DNA of 38,557 nt from Gemmatimonadota bacterium (GCA_024638325.1 JAHEKM010000012.1:1-38557), one strand, 5' to 3'. Counted from the stretch's first letter, positions 26,554-35,937 are shown. The notes: generated from the sequence alone by a model not told the origin. Translations and numbers: made by a program.

Positions 26554-28964
26554 GCCGAGCGACCTCCCTGGTGGCGGTCGCCCTGCCGCTGCCGATCTAC
26601 CGCACCTTCACGTACCGCGTCGATGGCCCGCCCCCGCCTCCCGGCACGCGCGTGCTGGTTCCGTTCCGTGCCCGAGACTGGATCGGGTGGGTGGTCGGGC
26701 CCGCCGAGGCGCGCGAGCTGAAGCGAATCAAGTCCGTGCTGTCCGTCCTGGAGGTCGAGCCGTCGGTCCCGCCCGACCTGCTCGAACTGGGCCGCTGGAT
26801 CGCGGACTACTACGTGACCCCTCTCGGCATCGTGCTACGGACGATGCTTCCGGCCGTGCTTTCCGACGTCTCGCGGGATTACATCCAGCTCGTGGCGGAG
26901 CCGGGCTCGACGCTTCGGCCGCGAGAGCAGCGACTCGTCGACGAGCTCCGGCAACGCGACGGTGCACAGCGGGTCCAGACGTTGCGGAAGTCTCTGGGAA
27001 TGGGCTCGATCTGGCCCGAGATCCGGTCGCTGCAGGAGCGCGGGCTCCTCGTCCACGAGACCGTGCCGCCGAAGGAGCCCGGCGTGAAGACCCGCAAAGT
27101 CGTGCGGCTCGCGCGACATCTCGGCACGCTCTCCGAGCGGGAGGAGCTGTTCGGGCGTGCGGCGAGACAACGAGAGGCGTACGAGCTACTCGAGGCGTCA
27201 GGCGGTGCGGCCGAGCTGGCGCACCTCACGGACGGAGAGGGCTTCAGCCGCAGCGTCGTCGGAGGACTCGAGGAGAAGGGGCTCGTCGAGCTCATAGACG
27301 AGGAAGAGGTACGCGATCCGTTTGCAGCCATGCCGCCGCAGGCTCCCCCCGACCTGAAGCCGACCGCCTACCAACGGGACGCCCTCTCGGCGCTCTGGGG
27401 CGGGCTCGACAACGCTCCTCGGCCCTTCCTCCTGCAGGGGATTACGGGGTCGGGCAAGACGCTGGTCTACATCGAGCTCCTGCGTGAGGCACTCGCGCGC
27501 GGACGCACGGCGATCGTCTTGGTTCCCGAGATCGCGCTCACGCCGCAGACGGCCGGTCGCTTCCGCTCGCACTTCGGCGACCAGGTGGCGGTCCTGCACT
27601 CGGGGCTCTCGCACGGCGAGCGGTACGACGCGTGGCGGGCGCTGCGGAGCGGTGACCGTCGCATTGCCGTGGGGGCACGGTCCGCCTTGTTCGCTCCGCT
27701 CCCCGACCTCGGGGTCGTCGTGGTGGACGAAGAACACGACGGGAGCTACAAGCAGTCCGACGCGCCGCGCTATCAGGCCCGCGACCTCGCCATCGTCAGA
27801 GCGCAGGCCCACGGCGCCGTGTGCGTCCTGGGAAGCGCAACGCCGTCGCTCGAAACGTGGAGCAACGCGCGCTCCGGCAAGTACCAGCACCTGGTCCTCC
27901 CCGAGCGCGTCGGCGGCGCGAAGCTTCCACCGGTCAAGGTCGTCGACCTGCGTGAGTCGCGGGGGATCCTGTCCGACGTGCTCGTCGCCGCCGTGCACGA
28001 GCGGCTACGACGCCGGGAGCAAGTCATCCTCCTGCACAACCGGCGCGGGTACTCGTCGTTCGTGCAGTGTCGCGAGTGCGGTGAGGTCGAGCAGTGCGAG
28101 AACTGCTCCATCTCACTCACCTACCACCGCGTGACGCATCGCCTTCTCTGCCATCACTGCCGATTCGAGGCACCGGCGCCTTCGCGCTGTCCCCGCTGCG
28201 GGTCGGCGGACCTGTCGTTTCGTGGGCTCGGCACCGAGCAGGTCGAGCGGGTGACTGCCGAGGCCTTCCCTGAGGCCCGCATCGCCCGCATGGATGTGGA
28301 CACCACTTCGGGGAAATGGGCGCATCAGCGCATCCTGGACCGGGTCGAGCGGGGCGAGGTCGACATCCTGCTCGGCACGCAGATGATCGCCAAGGGCCTC
28401 GACTTCCCACGCGTGACCCTGGTCGGGGTCGTCAACGCGGACGTGGGCATGCACCTGCCCGACTTCCGCGCGAGCGAGCGTACGTTCCAACTCCTCAGCC
28501 AGGTCGCGGGCCGCGCCGGTCGCGGGAAGCTGGCAGGAGAGGTGCTCATCCAGACCTCCCTTCCGGATCACTACGCGATACGCGCCGCGGTCGCACACGA
28601 GTTCACACCCTTCGCAGAGAGGGAGCTCAAAGAGCGCGAGAGCCCGAGCTACCCGCCCCATGTTCGACTCGCCAACGTCGTGGTGAGCAGTCCGGACCAG
28701 AGGCTCACCGCCCGGGCCGCCGAAGACGGCGTCGCCTGGCTTCGCCGCTGGCTGGAGGCAGGTGCGCGCTCAGGGACGGAGATCGTAGGTCCAGCTCCTT
28801 CTCCGATCGAGCGACTGCATGGACGCTGGCGCTGGCACTTCTTCCTCCGATCCGCCTCCGCCGGGGCGCTCGGTCGGGCCGCGAAGGCGCTCGTGGAGGA
28901 CTTCCGGCTCCCATCAGGCGACGTGAGGCTGGCGCTCGATCGCGATCCGGTCGCGTTGCTCTAG
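26550..28964 (+). CDS. priA: primosomal protein N' (replication restart helicase PriA)
   Basis: GITGSGKTLVYIELL; VVVDEEHDGSYKQSDAPRYQARDLAI; CRECGEVEQCENCSISLTYHRVTHRLLCHHC zinc motif; TTG start overlapping the upstream TGA. Confidence 0.96.
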   Translation: MSRATSLVAVALPLPIYRTFTYRVDGPPPPPGTRVLVPFRARDWIGWVVGPAEARELKRIKSVLSVLEVEPSVPPDLLELGRWIADYYVTPLGIVLRTMLPAVLSDVSRDYIQLVAEPGSTLRPREQRLVDELRQRDGAQRVQTLRKSLGMGSIWPEIRSLQERGLLVHETVPPKEPGVKTRKVVRLARHLGTLSEREELFGRAARQREAYELLEASGGAAELAHLTDGEGFSRSVVGGLEEKGLVELIDEEEVRDPFAAMPPQAPPDLKPTAYQRDALSALWGGLDNAPRPFLLQGITGSGKTLVYIELLREALARGRTAIVLVPEIALTPQTAGRFRSHFGDQVAVLHSGLSHGERYDAWRALRSGDRRIAVGARSALFAPLPDLGVVVVDEEHDGSYKQSDAPRYQARDLAIVRAQAHGAVCVLGSATPSLETWSNARSGKYQHLVLPERVGGAKLPPVKVVDLRESRGILSDVLVAAVHERLRRREQVILLHNRRGYSSFVQCRECGEVEQCENCSISLTYHRVTHRLLCHHCRFEAPAPSRCPRCGSADLSFRGLGTEQVERVTAEAFPEARIARMDVDTTSGKWAHQRILDRVERGEVDILLGTQMIAKGLDFPRVTLVGVVNADVGMHLPDFRASERTFQLLSQVAGRAGRGKLAGEVLIQTSLPDHYAIRAAVAHEFTPFAERELKERESPSYPPHVRLANVVVSSPDQRLTARAAEDGVAWLRRWLEAGARSGTEIVGPAPSPIERLHGRWRWHFFLRSASAGALGRAAKALVEDFRLPSGDVRLALDRDPVALL

Positions 28965-29053
28965 CCCTCCACCGAGGCCATTGCCGGGAAAAGCCGCTCC
29001 GAAATACCTTCGCGTTGACGTATCATGCATGAAGGGCGTGAGGAGAGAGACCC

Positions 29054-29635
29054 GTGGGCTGCTTGGCACTCAACGCATCGTTCGAGCCACTGACCATCGT
29101 CCCGGCTCGCCGGGCCGTGCGGCTCGTGCTCGACGGCAAGGCCGAGATCCTCGAGGAGGAAGGCGGGAAGTCATTCCGCTCCGAGAGTCGCGTAGTCCCC
29201 GCTCCGGCCGTCATCCGTCTGGTCCGCTACGTGCACGTCCCGTACCGCTTCCGCCGACAGGTCACGAACACGTTCCTGTTCGCCCGCGACGACTACACGT
29301 GCCAGTACTGCGGGCGTCATCGGAGCGAGCTAAGGGGGCGGCAGTTCCTCACTCGAGACCATGTGCGCCCTCTGTCCCGTGGCGGCCTCAACACATGGGA
29401 CAACGTGGTGACGAGCTGCTCCTCGTGTAACAACCGGAAGGGCGGAAGGCTTCCCGGTGAGGCCGGCATGGCGCTGTCCCACGACCCGCTCGAGCCGAAC
29501 TACGTCCACCTCGTGTGGGTCGTGCGTCGCGTTACGGACACGCAGGAGAAGTACATCCGCATGTTCTACGGGGAAGACGCGCTCGACGCCGTATGGAGCC
29601 GTCCCGGCGACCGGGGGTTCAGCTCAGTCGTCTAG
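29054..29635 (+). CDS. HNH endonuclease
   Basis: CQYCGRHRSELRGRQFLTRDHVRPLSRGGLNTWDNVVTSCSSCNNRKGGRLPGEAGM; GTG start with RBS aggagagaga. Confidence 0.92.
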   Translation: MGCLALNASFEPLTIVPARRAVRLVLDGKAEILEEEGGKSFRSESRVVPAPAVIRLVRYVHVPYRFRRQVTNTFLFARDDYTCQYCGRHRSELRGRQFLTRDHVRPLSRGGLNTWDNVVTSCSSCNNRKGGRLPGEAGMALSHDPLEPNYVHLVWVVRRVTDTQEKYIRMFYGEDALDAVWSRPGDRGFSSVV

Positions 29636-30097
29636 CCAGGCGTAGGGTCGCTCGCAGAACTGGCCGTATCCGCGCACGGTGCCGCGGTTCGTGTACTCCT
29701 TCCAGGCGACGATCCAGCCCCGTACCGGGTCCTGGATGACCTCGTAACTGAAGCCGGGCTCCTGCGCGCGCTCCGAGAGAAAGCGCTGCAGATACGCGGG
29801 CATGTTCGCGATGCCCTCGATCTCGAACGAGGAGTCCGCGTCGGTCGAGACCGCGCTCTGGATGTGGGACTGCGAGAGTTTCAGGGCCCGAATCGATTCC
29901 TCGACTGCGGTCTTGATCTCGGTGAGGTCCGGAGCGCTGCCAGTGCGGCCCTTGATCTCCTTCACCAAGCTCTCCGTGCCGGGCGCGAGCAACTCGTCGC
30001 GTGCGCGCAGAAACTCAGCCAGCAGCTGCTCGTGCAGGCGCAGCAGCTGCGTGTACTCGCGCTTCGCTTTCGTCGAAGGGGGCTGGGTTTCGGGCAT
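29624..30097 (-). CDS. conserved hypothetical protein (157 aa)
   Basis: ATG at 30097 (MPETQPPSTKAKREYTQLLRLHEQLLAEFLRARDELL...); convergent 12-nt overlap with the HNH gene; TTGCCG-N17-CTTATT upstream. Confidence 0.65.
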   Translation of the reverse strand: MPETQPPSTKAKREYTQLLRLHEQLLAEFLRARDELLAPGTESLVKEIKGRTGSAPDLTEIKTAVEESIRALKLSQSHIQSAVSTDADSSFEIEGIANMPAYLQRFLSERAQEPGFSYEVIQDPVRGWIVAWKEYTNRGTVRGYGQFCERPYAWLDD

Positions 30098-30141
30098 GGT
30101 GCAATAAGGTGTCTTCGGGCCGACGCGGCAATGGTGGCCGC

Positions 30142-30170
30142 TTGACCCGGAGCCACGGCGGTCGTAGGAA
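30142..30170 (+). promoter_or_regulatory. sigma70-like promoter TTGACC-N17-TAGGAA
   Basis: TTGACC 30142-30147, TAGGAA 30165-30170, 8 nt before ATG 30179. Confidence 0.45.
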
Positions 30171-30178
30171 GATATCCC

Positions 30179-30583
30179 ATGAGCGAGCCCGATCACCCCA
30201 AGCCGGTTCCGGCGCGTCCCGCAGGGCCGCAGGCGCCTGGAAAACCGCCTCCGGCGCGTGCGATGTCCGGGGAACGTGCCCCGCCTACGCCGGAAGCCGA
30301 CGCTTCCGAGGCCACCCTCGAGGTGGAGGGAAGGACGTGGACCGTAAGGGTCCTGGGGCGCTCGGGCAGGGCGTCGGGCGCTTCGGCCCCGCTGCTCCAG
30401 CTCGGTTTCTGGGCAGCCGAGAGCGAGGAGGATCCGGTTTTGGAGGTCCTGGTCGTGGGCACCTCCTTGGCCGGTCTCTCGGAGTCGCAGCTCGAGGTCG
30501 CTCTGACCCGGGCCGCGCCCCCCGCCGACCCCGCGAGGGAGAGGCCGTTCTTCGCGGAGGCCGGTCAGGTCCGGCGGCGATGA
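30179..30583 (+). CDS. hypothetical protein (134 aa), Pro-rich N-terminus
   Basis: ORF with ATG just downstream of promoter-like elements; C-terminal part ATLEVEGRTWTVRVLGRSG...LLQLGFWAAES looks like a small beta domain. Confidence 0.55.
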   Translation: MSEPDHPKPVPARPAGPQAPGKPPPARAMSGERAPPTPEADASEATLEVEGRTWTVRVLGRSGRASGASAPLLQLGFWAAESEEDPVLEVLVVGTSLAGLSESQLEVALTRAAPPADPARERPFFAEAGQVRRR

Positions 30584-30602
30584 CGCGGCCCGATCTAACG
30601 AA

Positions 30603-30628
30603 AACTTTCCAGCGGCATCCACGTATAA
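30603..30628 (+). promoter_or_regulatory. ECF sigma-type promoter (AAC-N16-CGT; AACTTT ... CGTATAA)
   Basis: gaaAACTTTccagcggcatccaCGTATAAcgg upstream of an ECF sigma gene; AAC and CGT separated by 16 nt. Confidence 0.6.
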
Positions 30629-30746
30629 CGGAAAGGACGGGTCCCGTCGGGTAGGCGCGGCGGGGCGCCGACCGTTAAACTATTGGTCTGGCCACTGCCC
30701 GAAATGGGCGCCTGAGCACTCAACACGCGATGACCCTCCCGTGTCA

Positions 30747-31325
30747 ATGAACACGTCCGAGATGCCGAGCGACGGCGAGCTCGTCCGAAGGGCCCGTAAG
30801 GGCGAGGAGTTGGCCTTCGGCATGCTCGTGCGGCGGTACCAGCGGCCCGCGTATGCGGTGGCGCTGGGCGTGACGGGTCGGCACGAAGACGCGGAGGACG
30901 CGGCGCAGGAATCGTTCCTGGTCGCGCTGGATCGGCTGGACGAGTGTCGTAGTCCTGAACGGTTTGGTGGTTGGTTGATGACCATCGTGCGGAACAGGTC
31001 GAAGAACCTCGTGCGGAGGGAGTCGCTCAGGGAGACGGACGAGCTGCCTCTCGGGGCGCGCTCGCGCGTTCCGACACCGGACCGCGTGACGGAGGCAGCC
31101 GAGTTGAGGGGGTTGTTACGGGAGGCGTTGCAGGGACTGCCAGAGGTGCAACGGCAGGTGGTGCTCCTGCACGACCTCGAAGGTTGGAAGCACAGAGAGA
31201 TCGCTGAGAGGTTGGACCTGCCCTGCGGCACGGTGCGCTCCCACCTCCATTTCGCCAGAAAGGCTTTGAGAGCGGCGCTCCGGGCGGTTCCCGGGATGCC
31301 CGACTTGATGAGGGTGGCCCAATGA
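30747..31325 (+). CDS. ECF-type RNA polymerase sigma factor
   Basis: LAFGMLVRRYQRPAYAVALGVTGRHEDAEDAAQESFLVALDRLDECRSPERFGGWLMTIVRNRSKNLVRR; sigma4 QVVLLHDLEGWKHREIAERLDLPCGTVRSHLHFARKALR. ORF can open at GTG 30741. Confidence 0.93.
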   Translation: MNTSEMPSDGELVRRARKGEELAFGMLVRRYQRPAYAVALGVTGRHEDAEDAAQESFLVALDRLDECRSPERFGGWLMTIVRNRSKNLVRRESLRETDELPLGARSRVPTPDRVTEAAELRGLLREALQGLPEVQRQVVLLHDLEGWKHREIAERLDLPCGTVRSHLHFARKALRAALRAVPGMPDLMRVAQ

Positions 31326-31714
31326 TAAGGATCCACGAGTTCGACGGGGCGGACGAGCCGGGTCTCGACCGGGAGCTCCGGGCCGCGCTCTCCGTTCTGG
31401 ATCCGGAGAGCCGGGACCCGAACTACTGGCTCCGCTTCCGCTGGTGGGTGATGAGCGGCGCCGCGGGTGAGTTGGCGCGCCGCCGACAGGCGGTGAGCCT
31501 CACCGTCGGCGACGTCTTGGAGTCGTGGGCGAGGGCCCTCCTGCCGACCGCCGCCTTGGTCGCGGCGGTCGCCAGCATGCTGCTCCTGCGAGCCGAGGAG
31601 CCAAGCAATGACTTCCAGCCACTGGTCGTCGAGGAGCTGTTGCTGAGCGAGGTGGGCGGCGGCGTCGTCCCGATCGACGCTTCGGCCCTGACCTTCGCCG
31701 CGGAGATCTTTTGA
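31322..31714 (+). CDS. small single-TM protein, candidate anti-sigma factor (no zinc finger)
   Basis: ATGA overlap with sigma gene; cytoplasmic-like N-terminus, TM ALLPTAALVAAVASMLLL, short periplasmic tail. Confidence 0.6.
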   Translation: MIRIHEFDGADEPGLDRELRAALSVLDPESRDPNYWLRFRWWVMSGAAGELARRRQAVSLTVGDVLESWARALLPTAALVAAVASMLLLRAEEPSNDFQPLVVEELLLSEVGGGVVPIDASALTFAAEIF

Positions 31715-31716
31715 GG

Positions 31717-32169
31717 ATGGAGCAGGGGCTACGCACCAAGCTGCTCACCGCTCTCACCCTCGCGATCGTCTTCGCGACGGGTGGGATCACGGGCTACGCG
31801 GCTTCGGCTCGCGAGAGCGACGCCGCCGAGGCCCTCGAGGCGCCCGCTGCCGCCGAGGCGCCTCGGCCGACGAGGTGGGGCTACGTCTTCGAGCAGTTCG
31901 AGCGGACGGACTCGCAGCAGGTGCAGATCGACCTGATCATGCAGCGACATCGCAAAGCCATGTCCGCGCTCAACGCCGAGCTGGAACATCTCCAGCTGCG
32001 CTATCAGGAGTCGTCCGACTCCCTCTCCCGCGCCACCGGTGAGGCGATCTCCCTGACCTTCCCGGTCGAGGTTCGCGCCGACTACCTCCAGCGGTTGAAC
32101 GAGCGTCGCGAGCGAACGCGCGCCCGTCTCGAGGCCGAGAACGAGTCGCGGGGCGACAGCCGCAGGTAA
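31717..32169 (+). CDS. Spy/CpxP/CnrX-like (heavy-metal-resistance-like) membrane-anchored periplasmic protein
   Basis: N-terminal TM then helical region [54 protein letters not shown]...[19 protein letters not shown]. Confidence 0.6.
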   Translation: MEQGLRTKLLTALTLAIVFATGGITGYAASARESDAAEALEAPAAAEAPRPTRWGYVFEQFERTDSQQVQIDLIMQRHRKAMSALNAELEHLQLRYQESSDSLSRATGEAISLTFPVEVRADYLQRLNERRERTRARLEAENESRGDSRR

Positions 32170-32243
32170 TCCATGTCACAAGAACTCCGGGCTTCGGCCC
32201 GTTCACGCGCCTGCCACCCGGTAGGCCAGGCGGAGGTGTAACC

Positions 32244-32951
32244 GTGAGCGACCTGATCATTCGCACGGAAGGGCTGAAGAAGGACTACGTGCTCGGGGCG
32301 GAGACCGTACACGCGGTGCGTGGGGTGGACCTGGAGATTCGACGCGGTGAATTCGTGGCCGTCATGGGGCCGTCGGGCAGCGGAAAGTCGACCTTCATGA
32401 ACATGATCGGCTGTCTGGACACTCCGAGCGCGGGCAATTATTGGCTGAACAGCCAGCTCGTGAGCGAGCTCTCGGACGACCGACTCGCCCGCGTACGCAA
32501 CAAGGAGATCGGCTTCGTCTTCCAGACGTTCAACCTGCTGCCGCGCGCCACCGCCCTCCACAACGTGGAGCTGCCGCTGATCTACGCAGGCGTGAGCTCC
32601 AAGGAGCGCCGTCGGCGGGCGGAGGAGAAGCTGGAGCTGGTCGGTCTGGGCGACCGAATGGATCACAAGCCGCCCGAGATGTCGGGCGGACAGCGCCAAC
32701 GTGTGGCGGTCGCCCGGGCGCTCGTGAACGAGCCGGCGCTCCTGCTGGCCGACGAGCCGACCGGGAATCTCGACTCAGTCACGAGCCACGACATCATGCA
32801 GCAGCTGGGCCAGCTTAACGAACAGGGCCAGACGATCGTCCTAGTTACGCACGAGGCCGATATCGCAGCGTTCGCTAGGCGGCAGGTGCACCTGAAGGAC
32901 GGAGTCATCGAGCGCGATTTCGCCAACGAGGCCGTGGAGACCGCTGTATGA
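32244..32951 (+). CDS. ABC transporter ATP-binding protein (MacB/LolD type)
   Basis: [25 protein letters not shown] (Walker A), [33 protein letters not shown]. Confidence 0.96.
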   Translation: MSDLIIRTEGLKKDYVLGAETVHAVRGVDLEIRRGEFVAVMGPSGSGKSTFMNMIGCLDTPSAGNYWLNSQLVSELSDDRLARVRNKEIGFVFQTFNLLPRATALHNVELPLIYAGVSSKERRRRAEEKLELVGLGDRMDHKPPEMSGGQRQRVAVARALVNEPALLLADEPTGNLDSVTSHDIMQQLGQLNEQGQTIVLVTHEADIAAFARRQVHLKDGVIERDFANEAVETAV

Positions 32952-34486
32952 GAACGAAGCTGGATCGACTGGGCGTGGCCCTGTTGTCCACCCTGGTCGT
33001 ATCCGCTGGGTGCGCGGAAGGGGATGTGGCGGAGTCGGGCCCGACCCGGCTGACCGTCGAGGTTCGCCGGGGCAACCTCATCATCCGAGCCGAGGCCACG
33101 GGGAGCATCGAGCCCGTGCGAAGGGTCGAGGTCAAGTCCAAGGCGTCGGGCGAGATCCTCCGGTTGCACGCGGACGTCGGTGACCGGGTCGCACGCGGCA
33201 CGCTGTTGGCCGAGATCGATCCGCGCGATGTGCAGAACAGCTACAACCAGATGCAGGCGGATCTCGCGGTCGCCCAGGCCCGCATGGAGATCTCCGAGTC
33301 CCAGCTCGAGCGCTCGCGGCAGCTCCTCGAGGCGGAGATCATTACCCAGCAGGAGCACGAGAACGCGCGGTTGGACTACGCCAACTCGCAGACCTCGCTC
33401 CTGCGCGCGCAGACGAACTTCCAGCTGGCCGAGCTCCAGCTCCAGGACGTGCGGATCACGGCGCCGATGGACGGCACCATCATCCAGAAGAACGTCGAAG
33501 AAGGGGTCGTCATTCAGTCGGCGTCGCAGAACGTCTCCGGTGGGACGGCGCTCTTCGTCATGGCCAACTTGGGCGAGATGCAGGTGCGCACGCTGGTCGA
33601 TGAGACCGACATGGGCATGTTGCGGGCAGGCATGACCGCCGACATCTCGGTCGAGGCGTACCCGGACCGCTCCTTCGCCGGCACCATCGAGAAGATCGAG
33701 CCCCAGGCGGTCGTCGAGCAGAACGTGACGATGTTTCCCGTCATCGTGAACCTCGACAACAGCTCCGGACTGCTCAGGCCGGGGATGAACGCCGAGGTCG
33801 AGATCTTCATCGACGAAGCGCGTGACGTCCTTCTCGTCGCCAACAACGCGATCGTGAGCGCCGAGGACGTGGGTCCCGCGGCGATGGCGCTGGGTCTCGA
33901 CATCGACGACATGGACCTCACGGCCTTCCTGACGGCTGGTGGCTCCGGAGGTGGGTTTGCGCCTCGCGGCGGTGGAGGAGGGGGTTTCGCGGGGCGCCCA
34001 GATGGCGGTCAGCGCGGTGGCGCGGGGGGTGGGGCGAGCGCCAACCTCGACCCCGAGACCGCGCAGCGCATGCAGGCGATGCGTGAGCAGGTGCAGAGTG
34101 GCGCCATCTCCCAGGACTCCTTGCGGGCGGCGATGCAGGCGATGCGCTCGGCAGGCGGGGCCGGCTTTGGTGGTCCGCCCGCCGGCGCCCCGGCGTCCGA
34201 GGAGGGTGGGGCGCCCGCGGTGGAGACGCGACCCGGTGCCGTGTTCGTCCTGCAGCCGGACGGCAGCATCGAAGCTCGGGCGATTCAGATTGGGCTGGGT
34301 GACTGGGACAATACGTCGGTCACCGGCGACATCCAGGCGGGCGACGTGCTGGTCATCGTCGGTGCGGCTCAGCTCCAGGCCCAGCAGCAGGAGTTCATCG
34401 ACCGCATGCGCGAGCGGATGGGCGACAGCAACCCGTTCGGAGGTGGGGTGCCGAGCGGCGGGCGCGGATTCGGGCGCAGGTTCTAG
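32948..34486 (+). CDS. HlyD/MacA-type periplasmic adaptor lipoprotein with Gly-rich insertion
   Basis: [40 protein letters not shown]; coiled-coil hairpin; beta-barrel; ATGA overlap with ATPase gene. Confidence 0.92.
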   Translation: MRTKLDRLGVALLSTLVVSAGCAEGDVAESGPTRLTVEVRRGNLIIRAEATGSIEPVRRVEVKSKASGEILRLHADVGDRVARGTLLAEIDPRDVQNSYNQMQADLAVAQARMEISESQLERSRQLLEAEIITQQEHENARLDYANSQTSLLRAQTNFQLAELQLQDVRITAPMDGTIIQKNVEEGVVIQSASQNVSGGTALFVMANLGEMQVRTLVDETDMGMLRAGMTADISVEAYPDRSFAGTIEKIEPQAVVEQNVTMFPVIVNLDNSSGLLRPGMNAEVEIFIDEARDVLLVANNAIVSAEDVGPAAMALGLDIDDMDLTAFLTAGGSGGGFAPRGGGGGGFAGRPDGGQRGGAGGGASANLDPETAQRMQAMREQVQSGAISQDSLRAAMQAMRSAGGAGFGGPPAGAPASEEGGAPAVETRPGAVFVLQPDGSIEARAIQIGLGDWDNTSVTGDIQAGDVLVIVGAAQLQAQQQEFIDRMRERMGDSNPFGGGVPSGGRGFGRRF

Positions 34487-34498
34487 GAGACCCGCGAC

Positions 34499-35725
34499 AT
34501 GCTGCTCTTCGAGATCATCATGGTGGCCATGGGGGCAGTGAGGGCCAACCTGCTCCGCTCCGTGCTCACCACGCTCGGCATCGTCATCGGCATCGCGGCG
34601 GTGATCACGATGGTGGCGCTCGGAGAAGGCGCCCAGCGGCAGGTCCAGGAGGAGATCAACCGCATGGGTACGACGGTCCTGACCATTCGCCCCGGCCAGC
34701 AGCGCGCGGGCGGCGTGTCATGGGGCGACGCCGAGATGTCGATCGACGACGCCATAGCGCTCCGGGCCGAGGCCAGCGACGTCGTCACGGTGTCGCCCGA
34801 GCAGCGCTCCGGCATGCAGATCGCGTACATGCGCTGGAACGCGCGTTCGGAGGTCATGGGCGTGTGGCCCGAGTACTTCGATATCTACAACATCGGGCTC
34901 GCCGCGGGACGCTACTTCACCCAGAGTGAGGTCGCGGGCCGTCGGCGCGTCGCGGTGCTCGGCGCCGCTGTGCTGGCCGACCTCGACGAGTCCCTGTCTG
35001 ACGTTCATCCCGAGCTCATTCTCGGAGAGACGCTCCAGATCCGGGGCATCAGCTTCGAGATCGTGGGCGTGTTGGAGGAGAAGGGGGACGCGGGCTTCCT
35101 GAGGCCCGACGGGAGCGTCTTCATGCCGCAATCGACCGCGCAGTACCGCGTGATGGGCAGTCGCAACCGCCTGAACACGATCTACGCGTCGACGGAGACG
35201 CCCGAGGACATGAACCTGGCGTACGCGGAGATCGATCGGATTCTGCGCCGGGAGCACCGCATTCGCGCGGGTGACGACGCGGACTTCCAGATCTCCAACG
35301 CGACGGATCTCCTGCAGACGTTCAACGAGACGCGGCAGACGTTCACGGCACTGCTCGCCGGCATCGCGGGCATCAGCCTGCTCGTCGGCGGCATCGGCAT
35401 CATGAACATCATGCTCGTGTCCGTGACGGAGCGGACACGCGAGATCGGCGTGCGTAAGGCACTGGGCGCGACCCGTAAGGCGATCATGATCCAGTTCCTG
35501 GTCGAGGCGCTGTTCCTGTGCATCCTGGGCGGGCTGCTGGGCGTCGGCGCCGGGTACGGAGCGGCCGCGCTCATTCGCAACATGGCCGGGTGGCAGGCTG
35601 TCGTGGCGCCTGTCGCGGTGATCGCGGCGATCGTCTTCTCGGCCGGAGTGGGGCTGTTCTTCGGGATCTGGCCCGCGAGGAGAGCGGCTCTCCTCGATCC
35701 GATCGACGCGCTGCGCTACGAGTAG
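34499..35725 (+). CDS. MacB-like ABC transporter permease
   Basis: AVRANLLRSVLTTLGIVIGIAAVITMVALGEGAQRQVQEEINRMGTTVLTI; VGGIGIMNIMLVSVTERTREIGVRKALGATRKAI. Confidence 0.95.
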   Translation: MLLFEIIMVAMGAVRANLLRSVLTTLGIVIGIAAVITMVALGEGAQRQVQEEINRMGTTVLTIRPGQQRAGGVSWGDAEMSIDDAIALRAEASDVVTVSPEQRSGMQIAYMRWNARSEVMGVWPEYFDIYNIGLAAGRYFTQSEVAGRRRVAVLGAAVLADLDESLSDVHPELILGETLQIRGISFEIVGVLEEKGDAGFLRPDGSVFMPQSTAQYRVMGSRNRLNTIYASTETPEDMNLAYAEIDRILRREHRIRAGDDADFQISNATDLLQTFNETRQTFTALLAGIAGISLLVGGIGIMNIMLVSVTERTREIGVRKALGATRKAIMIQFLVEALFLCILGGLLGVGAGYGAAALIRNMAGWQAVVAPVAVIAAIVFSAGVGLFFGIWPARRAALLDPIDALRYE

Positions 35726-35758
35726 GCTCTAGGGCTTCGAGTACCGCCTTCTTCGGGC

Positions 35759-35937
35759 AGGCTGGGCCGGCGCGTGTGCCCCGGGGGTTCGGGGGCCGCT
35801 CGTCGCTTGGGCGGGCAGGTCCTTTCCACGTACAGTGACTCGCTGCGGCGAGGGGCCGACCGACCCGCGCCCTGCAGGCGCGGGTTCCCCTCGCCGAGCC
35901 CCGCTCACCCACCGGGGCACACGCGCCGGCCCGGCTT
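35759..35937. repeat. nested inverted-repeat element: 21-bp perfect outer arms plus inner 10-bp and 8-bp stems
   Basis: GGGCCGGCGCGTGTGCCCCGG (35764-35784) / CCGGGGCACACGCGCCGGCCC (35912-35932); CGGCGAGGGG (35846-35855) / CCCCTCGCCG (35887-35896); CCCGCGCC (35864-35871) / GGCGCGGG (35877-35884). Confidence 0.85.
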
